Positions 18,321 to 27,557 of a stretch of 64,000 nt of DNA are shown piece by piece. The stretch comes from Acidobacteriota bacterium (GTDB lineage Bacteria; Acidobacteriota; Terriglobia; Acidiferrales; UBA7541). Under the pieces are notes generated by a model. The model ran no database searches and was not told the DNA's origin. It worked only from the letters and a program-made list of their open reading frames with translations. The stretch lies in the NCBI GenBank assembly GCA_003224085.1, contig QHYK01000045.1, positions 19,469 through 83,468 on the forward strand, read 5' to 3'. The stretch's first letter is position 1; every line of letters begins with the position of its first letter. The position numbers were made by a program, and so were the translations under genes.

Positions 18321-18883
18321 GGGAGATGGTGAGAGCGCATGGTGAAGAAATAGGGCTGGTCAAGATTATTCATCGGTGCGCGCAAGGGATGGTTTTTGCG
18401 GCCTTTGCATCGCTGCCTTCGGGGCTTCGGATGGCAGTGGCGATTCCGGCGCTGGCGCAGGAGCCGCGGCAGGAATCGTCGTCGAAGCCGCCGGACGCCG
18501 CCGCGCCTGCGCCTGCGAAGAAGCCGGACAAATCCGCTAAAGATTCTCCGAACAAAGACTCTGCTACGAAGAACGCGCCTGATCAGCCGATGTGGGACCC
18601 CTTGCGCGCCGAAAAGGACATCGAGGTTGGTGAGCATTACATGCACAAGGGCGATTACGATGCCGCCATCGACCGCTTTCAAGACGCCATCGAAGCCAAG
18701 CCGGGCTACGCGACTCCCTTCCGCTGTCTCGGCGAAGCACAAGAAAAAAAGGGATTGAGAAAACAGGCCATCAAGTCCTACCAGCGCTATCTCGACTTGT
18801 ATCCGCACGCCGAGGACGCCTCAAAAATCAAAAAGAAACTCGAGAAACTCTACAAGGAAGTGGAAAAAGAAAAGAGAGACTAG
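18314..18883 (+). CDS. Secreted TPR-repeat protein
   Basis: 189 residues in the open frame. A signal-like hydrophobic stretch lies at about residues 26-47 (MVFAAFASLPSGLRMAVAIP, then ALAQ), so the true start may be the internal ATG at residue 26. A Lys/Pro/Ala/Ser-rich linker follows (about 50-90), then two or three TPR units (YMHKGDYDAAIDRFQDAIEA; PFRCLGEAQEKKGLRKQAI) and a very basic C-terminal helix. TPRs mediate protein contacts; partner unknown. Monocistronic. Confidence 0.75.
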   Translation: MMREMVRAHGEEIGLVKIIHRCAQGMVFAAFASLPSGLRMAVAIPALAQEPRQESSSKPPDAAAPAPAKKPDKSAKDSPNKDSATKNAPDQPMWDPLRAEKDIEVGEHYMHKGDYDAAIDRFQDAIEAKPGYATPFRCLGEAQEKKGLRKQAIKSYQRYLDLYPHAEDASKIKKKLEKLYKEVEKEKRD

Positions 18884-18977
18884 CTACTAGCCAGCCCTTC
18901 CAATTTTCTCCTCGGCCTCGCAGCAATTCCGTGAACCTGCTCGTTGGACACGACGTCTAATCTGAGAGACGCGTGGA

Positions 18978-19420
18978 ATGAAGGTGTTGCTGGCGGTATT
19001 GCTTCTCGCGGCTTCGCAGGGCCCTGAACAAGGCGTCGTCCTTCGACGAAGACATTCTTGGCGATTGCCACTACGGAGTCACGATCCCCAATCCAGCCAA
19101 GCCTATCCGCGCGGTATGGGTCATTTTCGATCGAGCGCGGGACATGCTTCGCTATTACGGAGATTCTGAGGTTCAAGACTCTGCGTACCGCAAGGATTTG
19201 GCCCTGTTATTACCGTTCCACTGCCGCGCGAAAACATATGAGGACATGGACGTCGACCCTTCCAAGGGCATTGGACGCGCCCTGTTTGCGGCGCTCGACC
19301 AACTTGCGAAGCCCTCTGGCCGTCCGGAACTGGCTTCCGCCAAGCTGATCTTTCGAAAATATTTCGAACAAGGAGCGCCTTGGGCATTTGTAATACAGAA
19401 CAAAATTCCGCACTGGGGGG
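18978..19420 (+). pseudogene. Decayed secreted alpha/beta-hydrolase-like gene
   Basis: A signal peptide (MKVLLAVLLLAASQG) is encoded at 18978 in one frame. The body (GDCHYGVTIPNPAKPIRAVW, DMLRYYGDSEV, ALLLPFHC) continues in another frame from about 19030, so there is a frameshift. After ELASAKLI the frame jumps straight to FRKYFEQGAPWAFVIQNKIPH, with no segment that could hold a GxSxG nucleophile; I infer an internal deletion. The frame then runs into a G8 tract (19415-19422) where the opposite-strand gene remnant begins. Assignment to the hydrolase fold rests on remembered family resemblance. Confidence 0.55.
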
Positions 19421-19806
19421 GGCAACGTGGTGGCCAAGAGAAGGCGGGACCTTGGTTGTGGGTCCTTGGGCATACGCGAGTTGCCAGCCTGCCGTTCCGT
19501 AAATATAGGGGATCCACCAGGATTGGATTTGCAGCACTAACCAAACCACATCGAGAGTCAAGGCGGGCACAGTAAACCAGAAGCTATTTCGCTTGTAAGC
19601 CGCCCAAAACAAAACGGCGGGCAGCGCAACGAACGCCAACATGCCCCAATCTCCAGCGTGGATCCCTCGGCCGCTGCGAAGAGCTTCCAGCAAGGTTCCA
19701 TCGCTTGCTGGCGATTCCAATTGCCGAGCGGAATCCAGGCAACCAGCCAGAGGTACGCTGCGAGGAGCCAATGGAGCCACGCGCTGCCCCTCATCATCGC
19801 GATCAT
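19415..19806 (-). pseudogene. Decayed small membrane-protein gene
   Basis: Begins MIAMMRGSAWLHWLLAAYLWL in one frame, then shifts near 19700 to another frame that continues with GDWGMLAFVALPAVLFWAAY, LTLDVVWLVLQIQSWWIPYI and LAYAQGPTTKVPPSLG. Together the two frames give a plausible three-helix membrane protein of about 130 residues with its C-terminus missing. It ends at the same G8 tract where the convergent hydrolase remnant ends, so both genes lost their 3' parts at one point. Confidence 0.6.
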
Positions 19807-19826
19807 GGCCGTGATTCTACACCACC

Positions 19827-20552
19827 TTAACGGGCCAGGCGGTCGAGAATGCGGCGGGCGCGGTCGAATTCCGCGAAGCGCTTTTCTTCTTCGCGAAATT
19901 CGCGCGAGTGGGAAACCAGGGTGCAGCCGGAACGGCGCGTGGGATGTTTGACGTGCAGCATCTCGTGGAACAAGACGTATTCCACCGCGGATTGCGGCAC
20001 GCGCGGATGGTCGAGGCGGCGATTCAGCAGGATTTGATTCGGGCCGGGGTCGTAGCAGCCAAATTGCCGGCGCCAGGCGCGCAGGCTCCAGCCAATGTGC
20101 GGCTTCAACAATACTCCTGCGAAATACTTAGCGTTCAGCTCGTCGAAAAGTTTGTTCAGGTCGAAATGTTGGCCTTGCGCACCCGCGTGGCGCGGGCGAA
20201 CACGCTCGAAGCGCATACGGTTCATGCGCCAGCGGGTGCGGCCGGAACGCGCGTATTCGAGATAGGGCTCGACCAGGGAAGCGGGCGCTTTTCGGCGGTA
20301 CACGCGAGCGAGCAGCAAGGCTGCCGCGGCTTCAAGCACGGGAAGCGGCGCACGGCGCAGGAGGTCCGAGAAGCGCACGTAAACGACTTCTTCGCGGCGG
20401 CGGATCGTGAGCGTGAGGCTGGCATAAGGATAGAACTCGACACGGAAGCGCGGTGGGCGGCCGTCGCAGCCGAGGCGAGTGAACATGCGCTGAAAGATGG
20501 CAGCGCCGCCGGGCAGGAACTCGGTTTTGTGACTTGATTTCATCAGCTCCAC
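19827..20552 (-). CDS. SprT-like zinc metallopeptidase
   Basis: 241 residues. The C-terminal half is a SprT/YgjP-type domain: LFDELNAKYFAGVL, IGWSLRAWRRQFGCYD, ILLNRRLDHPRVPQSAVEYV and the zinc motif HEMLH (in LFHEMLHVKHPT), with a further His in SHSREFREEEKRF. The N-terminal half (YASLTLTIRRREEVVYVRFSD) is typical of acidobacterial members. Family members act in DNA-protein crosslink repair or are uncharacterised; substrate unknown here. No signal peptide, so cytoplasmic. Confidence 0.8.
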   Translation of the reverse strand: MELMKSSHKTEFLPGGAAIFQRMFTRLGCDGRPPRFRVEFYPYASLTLTIRRREEVVYVRFSDLLRRAPLPVLEAAAALLLARVYRRKAPASLVEPYLEYARSGRTRWRMNRMRFERVRPRHAGAQGQHFDLNKLFDELNAKYFAGVLLKPHIGWSLRAWRRQFGCYDPGPNQILLNRRLDHPRVPQSAVEYVLFHEMLHVKHPTRRSGCTLVSHSREFREEEKRFAEFDRARRILDRLAR

Positions 20553-20824
20553 CTTACAACGATTTCTTGGTTGTAAGTTTTTAGTCTTAAGTAAAAGGAA
20601 AGAGCAAGTCTCTGATGGTTGTCTCTATCACCTCTATTCGGTGGCATTTCCTCACGAAACGCTGACAGGACAAGACCCATATTGGACACAAAGAGAAAAG
20701 CAGACCCCTCCGCCTCAGGCTGCGGAAGACCGCGCCCTGAGAGTCGCGATGACAAACCGAACCTTGCTGAGCCGCGAGCTTGACTCTACGGCCTGCACTG
20801 ACAACTCCCATCGCAACATGCGCT

Positions 20825-21346
20825 TCAGTGTTTGCGGCGAATAGGAGAAGGCGCCACTTTCTTTTTTGCCTTTTCGGCGTCGTTCATGGCGTCCTGCGTA
20901 CCTTCGATGGCGTCGTCGAGATTATCTTTGTAAATTTCAAGCTCCGGGCCATTCGCAGAATATTTCTGGAGAATCGGGAGGAAGTCCTTTGTGCGGGAGG
21001 CCATCAAGTCGATGCCCTTCCGGACATTCTCTTGCTTTTCGATTCCCAGTTGCATGACGTCCGCCGCGTCATCCACGCAGCCGATGTACGCGTTGAGAAG
21101 AGCGTTCAGCATTTCCGCGTGCTTATTGGAAGAAGGGTGCTCGATTTCGTATTGAAATTTCTTGAGGCGGTCTTCGGCGAAATCAAGAAACAGCTTGATG
21201 CGTTCGTTGGAGGTTTCCGCATCGCGGATTTTGTCGGCTTCGACGGCGCTTAAATAATCTTTTCCCTGAGCCGCCCTCGGGTACATGGGAGGAGCAACCA
21301 AAAGCAAGCAAGAGGCTAGCGCAAGAATCGGCGATGTGTGTCTCAT
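20825..21346 (-). CDS. Secreted helical protein of unknown function
   Basis: 173 residues. A signal peptide (ILALASCLLLVAPP, cleavage near RAAQG) is followed by a Lys/Glu/Asp-rich all-helical body (KIRDAETSNERIKLFLDFAE, KHAEMLNALLNAYIGCVDDA). No family recognised. It overlaps the preceding gene by four bases (ATGA) and ends the uvrA-TPR operon, so it is made together with another secreted helical protein. Confidence 0.7.
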   Translation of the reverse strand: MRHTSPILALASCLLLVAPPMYPRAAQGKDYLSAVEADKIRDAETSNERIKLFLDFAEDRLKKFQYEIEHPSSNKHAEMLNALLNAYIGCVDDAADVMQLGIEKQENVRKGIDLMASRTKDFLPILQKYSANGPELEIYKDNLDDAIEGTQDAMNDAEKAKKKVAPSPIRRKH

Positions 21347-21858
21347 GGTTGTTTCCCCGCTGGCGGAGCGGGAGGCTTGGAATCTGCGGGCCGGTGGGGA
21401 AAGAGCAGCCGGATTAGCTCATCGTCCATGTTGATCAGGTCCTGGCGCACGATTTGCAGAGGCGGTTTGTAGGGAGCGGGCGCGGCGAGCATGGAATCCT
21501 CGACTTCGCGAATGCCCTCCTTCACGTGAATCTCCATCTGGCGGTAGCCATTGGAATGCTTTTCGGCGTCGGCGTGCTGCTTCTTCAAAGCTTCGAGGGT
21601 GGCTCGAACGTTGTCGCGGTATTTCTCCATGGTGGCGTCAACGGAATTATTGTCGCCTTCTTTTCCGGCACGACGCGCTTCTTCAAATTGAGCATCGCCT
21701 AGCTTTACGAGGAGCTTCGCCTTCTTTACGGAATTGGTCTCGCGATCAAATTTCGTCTGTAATTGAGCCAAGCTTTCCTGCGCAATGACGGGAAAAAGCG
21801 CCAAGGAAACCACCGCCACGCAGCCAAGAGTTTGCCGGACCATCCGGGGAATTGTCAT
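21343..21858 (-). CDS. Secreted helical protein of unknown function
   Basis: 171 residues: signal peptide ending near VIAQESLAQ, then a charged helical body (LQTKFDRETNSVKKAKLLVK, LGDAQFEEARRAGKEGD, YRQMEIHVKEGIREVEDSML) and a Pro-rich tail. The repeated small-residue helices suggest TPR-like or coiled-coil packing. It sits 4 bases after the TPR gene and overlaps the next gene by four. Function unknown. Confidence 0.7.
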   Translation of the reverse strand: MTIPRMVRQTLGCVAVVSLALFPVIAQESLAQLQTKFDRETNSVKKAKLLVKLGDAQFEEARRAGKEGDNNSVDATMEKYRDNVRATLEALKKQHADAEKHSNGYRQMEIHVKEGIREVEDSMLAAPAPYKPPLQIVRQDLINMDDELIRLLFPHRPADSKPPAPPAGKQP

Positions 21859-21862
21859 GGGG

Positions 21863-23302
21863 TCACTTTTTGCCTTCCAGCATGCGCCGCAGAACCTTAC
21901 TTCGCTCCCGAGCCTGCCAGACCTGGTCGGGATTCTTGTTCTCGTCGAGGTCGAGGAACTTTTGGTAAGCCTCCAGCGCTGGTTTCGGCTGGTTCAAATT
22001 ATCGTAACAGAGTGCGCGGATGAACCAACTCCCTGCTCCGGGAGTTTCGAGTTTATCAATCCGGTCGAGGAGTGCGAGGGCTGCGGGATAGTTCTTGGAA
22101 AGATAGTATGCGGCACTGAGATCCTTCCAATAATCCACTTTGCTGGCGTCCAGTTGGATCGCGGTTTTGAGTTCTTTTTCGGCGTTGGTAAAATCGCGCA
22201 CTTGCAAATATGTGCGCCCTAGGCCGCCGTGAAGCTGCGCCTCGTTCGGGGCAAGCGCCAGGGCCTGATGCAGAGTTGCGATGGCGTCGGTCCATTTCTT
22301 TTGCGCAATTTGGATGTCGGCCCGGAGCTTTAAAGACTCAAGTGGCGGGATGAGGCCTTGTGGAATGTACGTGACTGGCGGGACGAAGTCGAGCTCGGTC
22401 AAAGCGAGGTCGTATTCCCGCTGCTCCATTAACAGATGAATAAGGCGGATGCGGGCATTAGGATCATTCGGTGTTCCAGCCAGGTAGTTAAAATACGCGT
22501 CGATCGCTTCCCGTTTGTTTTGCGCTTCGAGACTTTCGGCAAGGCTTTTCAACGCCGAAGAGGAAGCATGCGGATCATGCTTTGCCGCGCGACGAAAATA
22601 CCCCTCTGCCTCTTGCGGCCTACTTTCCCGCATTAGGGCGAATCCCAGTTGCATGTTGGCGTCATAGTTGTCAGGGTCAAGGCGCAAAAGCTCTCGAAAT
22701 GACTGCTCAGCCCCTGCTTCGTCCCCAGAACGCTGTTGGGCGATCGCCAGAGCTCGCAGCGGCTCCCTTTGTCCAGGCATCAACTCCACGGCTTGGCGCA
22801 AAGGGGCGACCGCGCGAGCAAATTGAGGTTCCGCACCGGGGGGATCGGACTGAAGCAATAAAAGCCCGAGGTTAAGGTAGGCCTCGCCCATTTTCGGATC
22901 GAGGGCAGCGGCGCGCTCGTATTCCGCCTGGGCTTCCTTGGTTTTCTTGAGGGCCGTGTAAACGTAGGCAAGCTGAAAATGGCCGTAGGCAAAGTCGGGT
23001 TGCTCCGCGAGAACTTTCTGGAGAGGAGCGATCGCGGCTTCAAATTGCTGTTGATCAATGTCGCGCTGCGCTTGGTCGAGCAGGTCGTTGAGGGGGTTGG
23101 CCAGCTTTTCTGTTTTGGTTCGGCCAGCAGGTTTCGCTTTCGAGGAGGACTGCGCCTGACAGGAAAGCGGCTGATCTCGAAGGACTCCTGTTTTATTTGC
23201 AGGGCGACGCGCGAAGGAATGCGGCGATGCCACAAACAGAAATACAGCTACGCCGCAGAAAAGTCCGCGCGCTGAATTTCTAGCGAATGGCAAGAGCGTC
23301 AT
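21863..23302 (-). CDS. Secreted TPR-repeat protein
   Basis: 479 residues with a signal peptide (LFCGVAVFLFVASPHSFA) and about ten TPR units from residue ~70 to the end, for example AIAPLQKVLAEQPDFAYGHF, AQAEYERAAALDPKMGEAYL, SFRELLRLDPDNYDANMQLG and ALAPNEAQLHGGLGRTYLQV. Likely a periplasmic scaffold. Its start overlaps the uvrA stop by four bases (ATGA), so it is translationally coupled to a DNA repair gene. Confidence 0.85.
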   Translation of the reverse strand: MTLLPFARNSARGLFCGVAVFLFVASPHSFARRPANKTGVLRDQPLSCQAQSSSKAKPAGRTKTEKLANPLNDLLDQAQRDIDQQQFEAAIAPLQKVLAEQPDFAYGHFQLAYVYTALKKTKEAQAEYERAAALDPKMGEAYLNLGLLLLQSDPPGAEPQFARAVAPLRQAVELMPGQREPLRALAIAQQRSGDEAGAEQSFRELLRLDPDNYDANMQLGFALMRESRPQEAEGYFRRAAKHDPHASSSALKSLAESLEAQNKREAIDAYFNYLAGTPNDPNARIRLIHLLMEQREYDLALTELDFVPPVTYIPQGLIPPLESLKLRADIQIAQKKWTDAIATLHQALALAPNEAQLHGGLGRTYLQVRDFTNAEKELKTAIQLDASKVDYWKDLSAAYYLSKNYPAALALLDRIDKLETPGAGSWFIRALCYDNLNQPKPALEAYQKFLDLDENKNPDQVWQARERSKVLRRMLEGKK

Positions 23303-26280
23303 GGTTCAGCTGAAGCTGTCTTATTTCCGTTCGTGATGGAAGCCGGGCCGCCATTGGTCTTGGATGCGCCATTTGGCGCGCGCTTTGCGTGCCCGCTGCC
23401 ATTCAAGACGCGCGAGAGAAACCGTCCTGTGTGCGACTGCGTGTTGCGCGCGACTTGCTCCGGGGTTCCCGTGGCAATGATTTTGCCGCCCTGGTCGCCG
23501 CCCTCCGGTCCCAGGTCAATAAGCCAGTCCGCAGATTTGATTACATCGAGGTTGTGCTCGATAACGAGGAGCGACGCACCGCCTTCGAGCAATTTGCGGA
23601 AAGCGCTGAGCAGCTTGGCGATGTCGTCGAAGTGCAATCCTGTCGTGGGCTCGTCGAGAATGTAGAGGACGCCCGAGTTGTCCGTTTGCGTGAGATGCGC
23701 AGCGAGTTTCAGACGCTGCGCCTCGCCCCCGGAAAGTGTGGTGGCGGACTGCCCCAGACGCAGATAGCCGAGGCCGATTTCGTTGAGGATGCGCAGCTTA
23801 GATACAACTTTGGGAACGCTGACGAAAAATGCCAGCGTCTCGCGCACGGTCAATTGCAAAACTTCGTGAATATTCTTGCCATGGTAACGCACTTCCAGCA
23901 CACCGCTCTTGAAGCGTGTGCCCCGGCATTCTTCGCAAACCAACTCGACGTCCGCAAGAAACTGCATTTCTACGGTGACCGTTCCGTCGCCCTGGCATGT
24001 TTCGCACCGGCCGCCCGGCACGTTAAAGGAAAAATGTCCAGCCGTGTAGCCGCGCCGCTTGGCGTCGGGCGTGTCCGCAAACACTTCGCGGATGGCGTCG
24101 AAGGCCTTCAAATACGTAGCGGGATTCGAACGCGGCGTGCGTCCGATGGGCGACTGGTCCACAATCACCACTTCGCGAATGTTGGAATCGCCCTCGATCC
24201 GGTCGCAGAATTCCTTGACGCTGCCGCCTACGTGCTTGGCCGACAGCGCTTTGTACAAAACGTCGTGCACCAGCGTGGATTTGCCGGAACCACTCACACC
24301 GGTGACCACAGTAAGCATGCCAAGGGGAAGCATCACGTCGAGATTTTGTAGGTTGTGCAGGCATGCGCCGAAGAGACGCAGAAATTTTCCGGCGGGCTTG
24401 TGCCGCTTGTTGGGAACGGGAATGCGCAATTCCCCGTTGAGGTAGCGCCCGGTGAGCGACTTGGGCTCTTCGAGAATTGCGGAGTAAGACCCCGCAAAAA
24501 GCAGCTTCCCGCCAAGTTCGCCGGCGCCGGGGCCCAGGTCAATAATGCGATCCGCGGCCTCGATCGTGTCGGGGTCGTGCTCCACGACGAGAACCGTGTT
24601 TCCCAGATCGCGCAACGATTTCAAGATGTCGATGAGGCGCTGCGTGTCGCGCGGATGCAAGCCGATGGAAGGCTCATCCAGCACGTAGAGGGCGCCGACA
24701 AGGTGAGAGCCAAGTGAAGTAGCTAGCTGGATGCGCTGGGACTCTCCGCCGGACAGCGTGGAAGTCAGGCGGTCGAGGGTGAGATAGTCCAGGCCGACTT
24801 CATCCAAGAACTGGAGTCGCGTGCGAATTTCTTCTAAGATTTTGTCGGCTATTTTCAGCTGCGCTTCGGAAAGCTGCAGATTCGCAAAGAACGCCCGCGC
24901 TTCTTTAACCGTGAACTTGCATACTTCGGTGATGGATTTCCCCGCGAGGCGCACGGCGCGCGCTTCGGCGCGCAGGCGCGTCCCGCCACATTCGGGGCAA
25001 GTGGCGTAACCGCGATAACGGCTCAGGAAAACGCGGATGTGCAGCTTATATTTCTTGCGCTCCAGCCACTGAAAGAATCCCTTCACGCCTTCGTAGTCGT
25101 TTTCCGAATCGCCTTCGAGCACCAGGCGCCGCTGCTCGGCGGTGAGTTGCCGCCAGGGAACGTTGGTGGGGATGCCGCGGTCGCGCGCCCACGACTTCAA
25201 AACCTGAAAAAGTCCGCGATAGCGCGGCTTGGTCCACGGCTCGATGGCTCCTTCTTCAATGGATTTGCCGGGATCCGGAACGACGAGGTTCAAGTCGAAA
25301 TCAATCGTGTTACCGAAGCCCTGGCAGCGCGGGCAAGCACCGTAAGGATTGTTGAAGGAGAAAAGCCGCGGCTCCGGTTCCTGATATAGACTGCCATCGT
25401 TTTTGCATTCGAATCGTTCATTGAAGGTCAGACGCTGCGCCGCATTCCCCGCGCCATCGGCGACAAACTCGAGAATCGCTTCGCCCTGTCCTTCGCGGTA
25501 ACAGATTTCGATCGAGTCCACGAGCCGCGAGCGCGATTCCGGATTCACTGCCAGGCGGTCTACAAGCACATAAACTGGTTTGGAGAAATCCACATCCAGC
25601 AACGTTTCCGGCGAAGAAAACTCATGCACACGCCCGGCCTGGTACAGGCGGTTGAAGCCGCGCTTTTGCAATTCGAGCAAAGCGAGCCGCAGCGCCTCCG
25701 CGGCAGGAGCAGCCGCGGTCTTTTTGCTTGCCCGTTTCGAGGCGGCCGGTGCCGCAGACGCCGCGACTCGAAATTGGTAAAGAACGTAGAACTTCCGTCC
25801 TGCCGGGAGTGACAAAACGCGCGTCGCGATTTCGTCGGGATTGTCCTTGCGAACTTCCACGCCGCATTTGATGCAGAACGTCTGCCCGCACCGTGCGAAA
25901 AGCAAGCGGAGGTAATCGTAGATTTCCGTAGATGTCGCCACGGTCGAGCGCGGATTGCGCGTGGAATTTTTCTGTCGAATGGCCACGGCCGGAGCGATCC
26001 CGGAGATTTCATCCACATCCGGTTTTTCCATGCGCTCAAGGAATTGCCGCGCGTAGGCCGAAAGCGATTCGACGTAGCGGCGCTGCCCTTCGGCATAAAT
26101 CGTGTCGAAAGCAAGCGAGGATTTGCCGGAGCCGCTTACACCGGTGACAACGGTGATGGCGTTGTGAGGAATGTCTACCGTGACATTTTTGAGGTTATGG
26201 ACGCGCGCGCCCTGGACACGCAGGGTGTCCTGTTCCGGCTTCGATATGTCCGCCGACGCGGTGATTTGTTTGGTTGCCAA
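23299..26280 (-). CDS. uvrA: Excinuclease ABC subunit A
   Basis: Damage-recognition ATPase of nucleotide excision repair. 993 residues (usual 940-960; the extra part includes an Ala/Lys-rich insert at about 180-205 after YQFRVAAS). Two ABC ATPase halves: Walker A VTGVSGSGKSSLAFDTIYAE at about 45-64 and VTGVSGSGKSTLVHDVLYKA near 630; signatures LSGGESQRIQLA and LSGGEAQRLKLA; Walker B YVLDEPSIGLHPRD and YILDEPTTGLHFDD. Zinc-binding CxxC pairs are visible (CPRCQGFG, CPECGGTR, CETCQGDG, CEECRGTR). First gene of a run with three downstream envelope genes. Confidence 0.97.
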   Translation of the reverse strand: MATKQITASADISKPEQDTLRVQGARVHNLKNVTVDIPHNAITVVTGVSGSGKSSLAFDTIYAEGQRRYVESLSAYARQFLERMEKPDVDEISGIAPAVAIRQKNSTRNPRSTVATSTEIYDYLRLLFARCGQTFCIKCGVEVRKDNPDEIATRVLSLPAGRKFYVLYQFRVAASAAPAASKRASKKTAAAPAAEALRLALLELQKRGFNRLYQAGRVHEFSSPETLLDVDFSKPVYVLVDRLAVNPESRSRLVDSIEICYREGQGEAILEFVADGAGNAAQRLTFNERFECKNDGSLYQEPEPRLFSFNNPYGACPRCQGFGNTIDFDLNLVVPDPGKSIEEGAIEPWTKPRYRGLFQVLKSWARDRGIPTNVPWRQLTAEQRRLVLEGDSENDYEGVKGFFQWLERKKYKLHIRVFLSRYRGYATCPECGGTRLRAEARAVRLAGKSITEVCKFTVKEARAFFANLQLSEAQLKIADKILEEIRTRLQFLDEVGLDYLTLDRLTSTLSGGESQRIQLATSLGSHLVGALYVLDEPSIGLHPRDTQRLIDILKSLRDLGNTVLVVEHDPDTIEAADRIIDLGPGAGELGGKLLFAGSYSAILEEPKSLTGRYLNGELRIPVPNKRHKPAGKFLRLFGACLHNLQNLDVMLPLGMLTVVTGVSGSGKSTLVHDVLYKALSAKHVGGSVKEFCDRIEGDSNIREVVIVDQSPIGRTPRSNPATYLKAFDAIREVFADTPDAKRRGYTAGHFSFNVPGGRCETCQGDGTVTVEMQFLADVELVCEECRGTRFKSGVLEVRYHGKNIHEVLQLTVRETLAFFVSVPKVVSKLRILNEIGLGYLRLGQSATTLSGGEAQRLKLAAHLTQTDNSGVLYILDEPTTGLHFDDIAKLLSAFRKLLEGGASLLVIEHNLDVIKSADWLIDLGPEGGDQGGKIIATGTPEQVARNTQSHTGRFLSRVLNGSGHAKRAPNGASKTNGGPASITNGNKTASAEP

Positions 26281-26401
26281 GGCGAAGCCCAGACAGCAGG
26301 TCTAAGAGCTACTGCCCAAACTTCAAATTATAAATCGCCTGTCAAACACGCGCAAACGGCGGCTTCGTGCGTAAGCGAGACAAATGTCTTTTGCCGCACG
26401 A

Positions 26402-27346
26402 CTACGGCTCCTGGTTGAGAACGATTTCCCCGATTCCGCCGCTAACCTTCAAATGAATCGTTGTCGGCGATTTTCCGTAAGCTTCGTTCTTATAGGAGCC
26501 ATCTTCCTCTTTAAACCCATAGGTGCGGATGGAACCGATGCCGCCCGACGCCTGCGCGATGACGCCGATTTTTTTCGGCAGCCGGATATTTGCCTGACCC
26601 ACGCCGCCTTCGATGTCCGCGGTCAGATCCGCCTTGCGCTCACCGGTCAGATCCACGTCCACCTGGCCGGCACCGAGGTGGAGATCCAGGCGCGTCAGGG
26701 GAACATCCCGAAAATCCAGATTTCCCTGCCCCGCCCCCATCTCCACCCGCAGTTCCAAAGGAAGAGACTTGTTGAAACGCAAATTCCATTCGTTTCTCGA
26801 ATTGCCAAAATGCACCGTGTGCGACTCCTGGGAGATGGTGATTTGGCCTACGCCGTCACTGACGTGGTAGTCCACGCGGGGCTCCTCGTAGTTCCCGCTA
26901 AATCTAAAATCGGCGTCCACCGAGTGCGCCGAATCAGAACTAATATTCAATTGCCCCGCCCCCATTTCCAATGTAGCTCGCGCTGACTTTGCCCCCTGAA
27001 GATCCACGGTCTGGGAAGTGTGACTTTCCTGTGAGGTGAAGCCGCGCCCGCGAGCATAGCCATGGCCGTGCCAGATCAGCAAGACTAGAACGACCACAAA
27101 CGCCAAAACTCCAACCGTGGACCCGACAGAAATCCCGGGAGGCGCGTTGGGATTGCGGCGTTTCTGGAAATTGTCGTAGACCATGCCCAGCCCGACAAAA
27201 ATCAGAATGAGCGGCCAATAATCGAGCAGAACGCTCCAGGGGTCAAAGGCCGGACGCCAATTGCGCACCAGAAAAAGCGCGCCAACGGTGATTAGAATGA
27301 TCGGTAAGACGACAGACACTCGCCGCGGATTACCGTCCTCGGGCAT
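26402..27346 (-). CDS. LiaF/toastrack-like membrane protein
   Basis: About 314 residues from the ATG at 27346, chosen for GGAGG eight bases upstream. N-terminal helices (VVLPIILITVGALFLVRNW, YWPLILIFVGLGMVY; DUF5668-like) and a third helix (GVLAFVVVLVLLIWHG), then a beta-rich C-terminal domain with repeated motifs GAGQLNIS, GVGQITIS, GAGQGNLD, GAGQVDVD, GVGQANI and GGIGEIVL. This repeated GxGx-beta pattern matches the toastrack/LiaF-like domain of envelope-stress proteins. Divergent from deoB; uvrA is 121 bases downstream. Confidence 0.8.
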   Translation of the reverse strand: MPEDGNPRRVSVVLPIILITVGALFLVRNWRPAFDPWSVLLDYWPLILIFVGLGMVYDNFQKRRNPNAPPGISVGSTVGVLAFVVVLVLLIWHGHGYARGRGFTSQESHTSQTVDLQGAKSARATLEMGAGQLNISSDSAHSVDADFRFSGNYEEPRVDYHVSDGVGQITISQESHTVHFGNSRNEWNLRFNKSLPLELRVEMGAGQGNLDFRDVPLTRLDLHLGAGQVDVDLTGERKADLTADIEGGVGQANIRLPKKIGVIAQASGGIGSIRTYGFKEEDGSYKNEAYGKSPTTIHLKVSGGIGEIVLNQEP

Positions 27347-27557
27347 GGGCCACCTCCACCACTGGGTACTACGCACTCAGATGAAGAATAGTTCAGCCCG
27401 TAAGGATACCGCATGCCAACCGGCCTTGGTAAACCGTAACCCGGTGAACAGCGCGACCTCTGAAATTCGTACTTGCAATATGGGCGCTTCCCGCTTTACG
27501 CAAAAATCCGCGCTTGTGGGGTGTGATAAAGTTCTGTCGAAGGGGTGAAGGCTTAGC

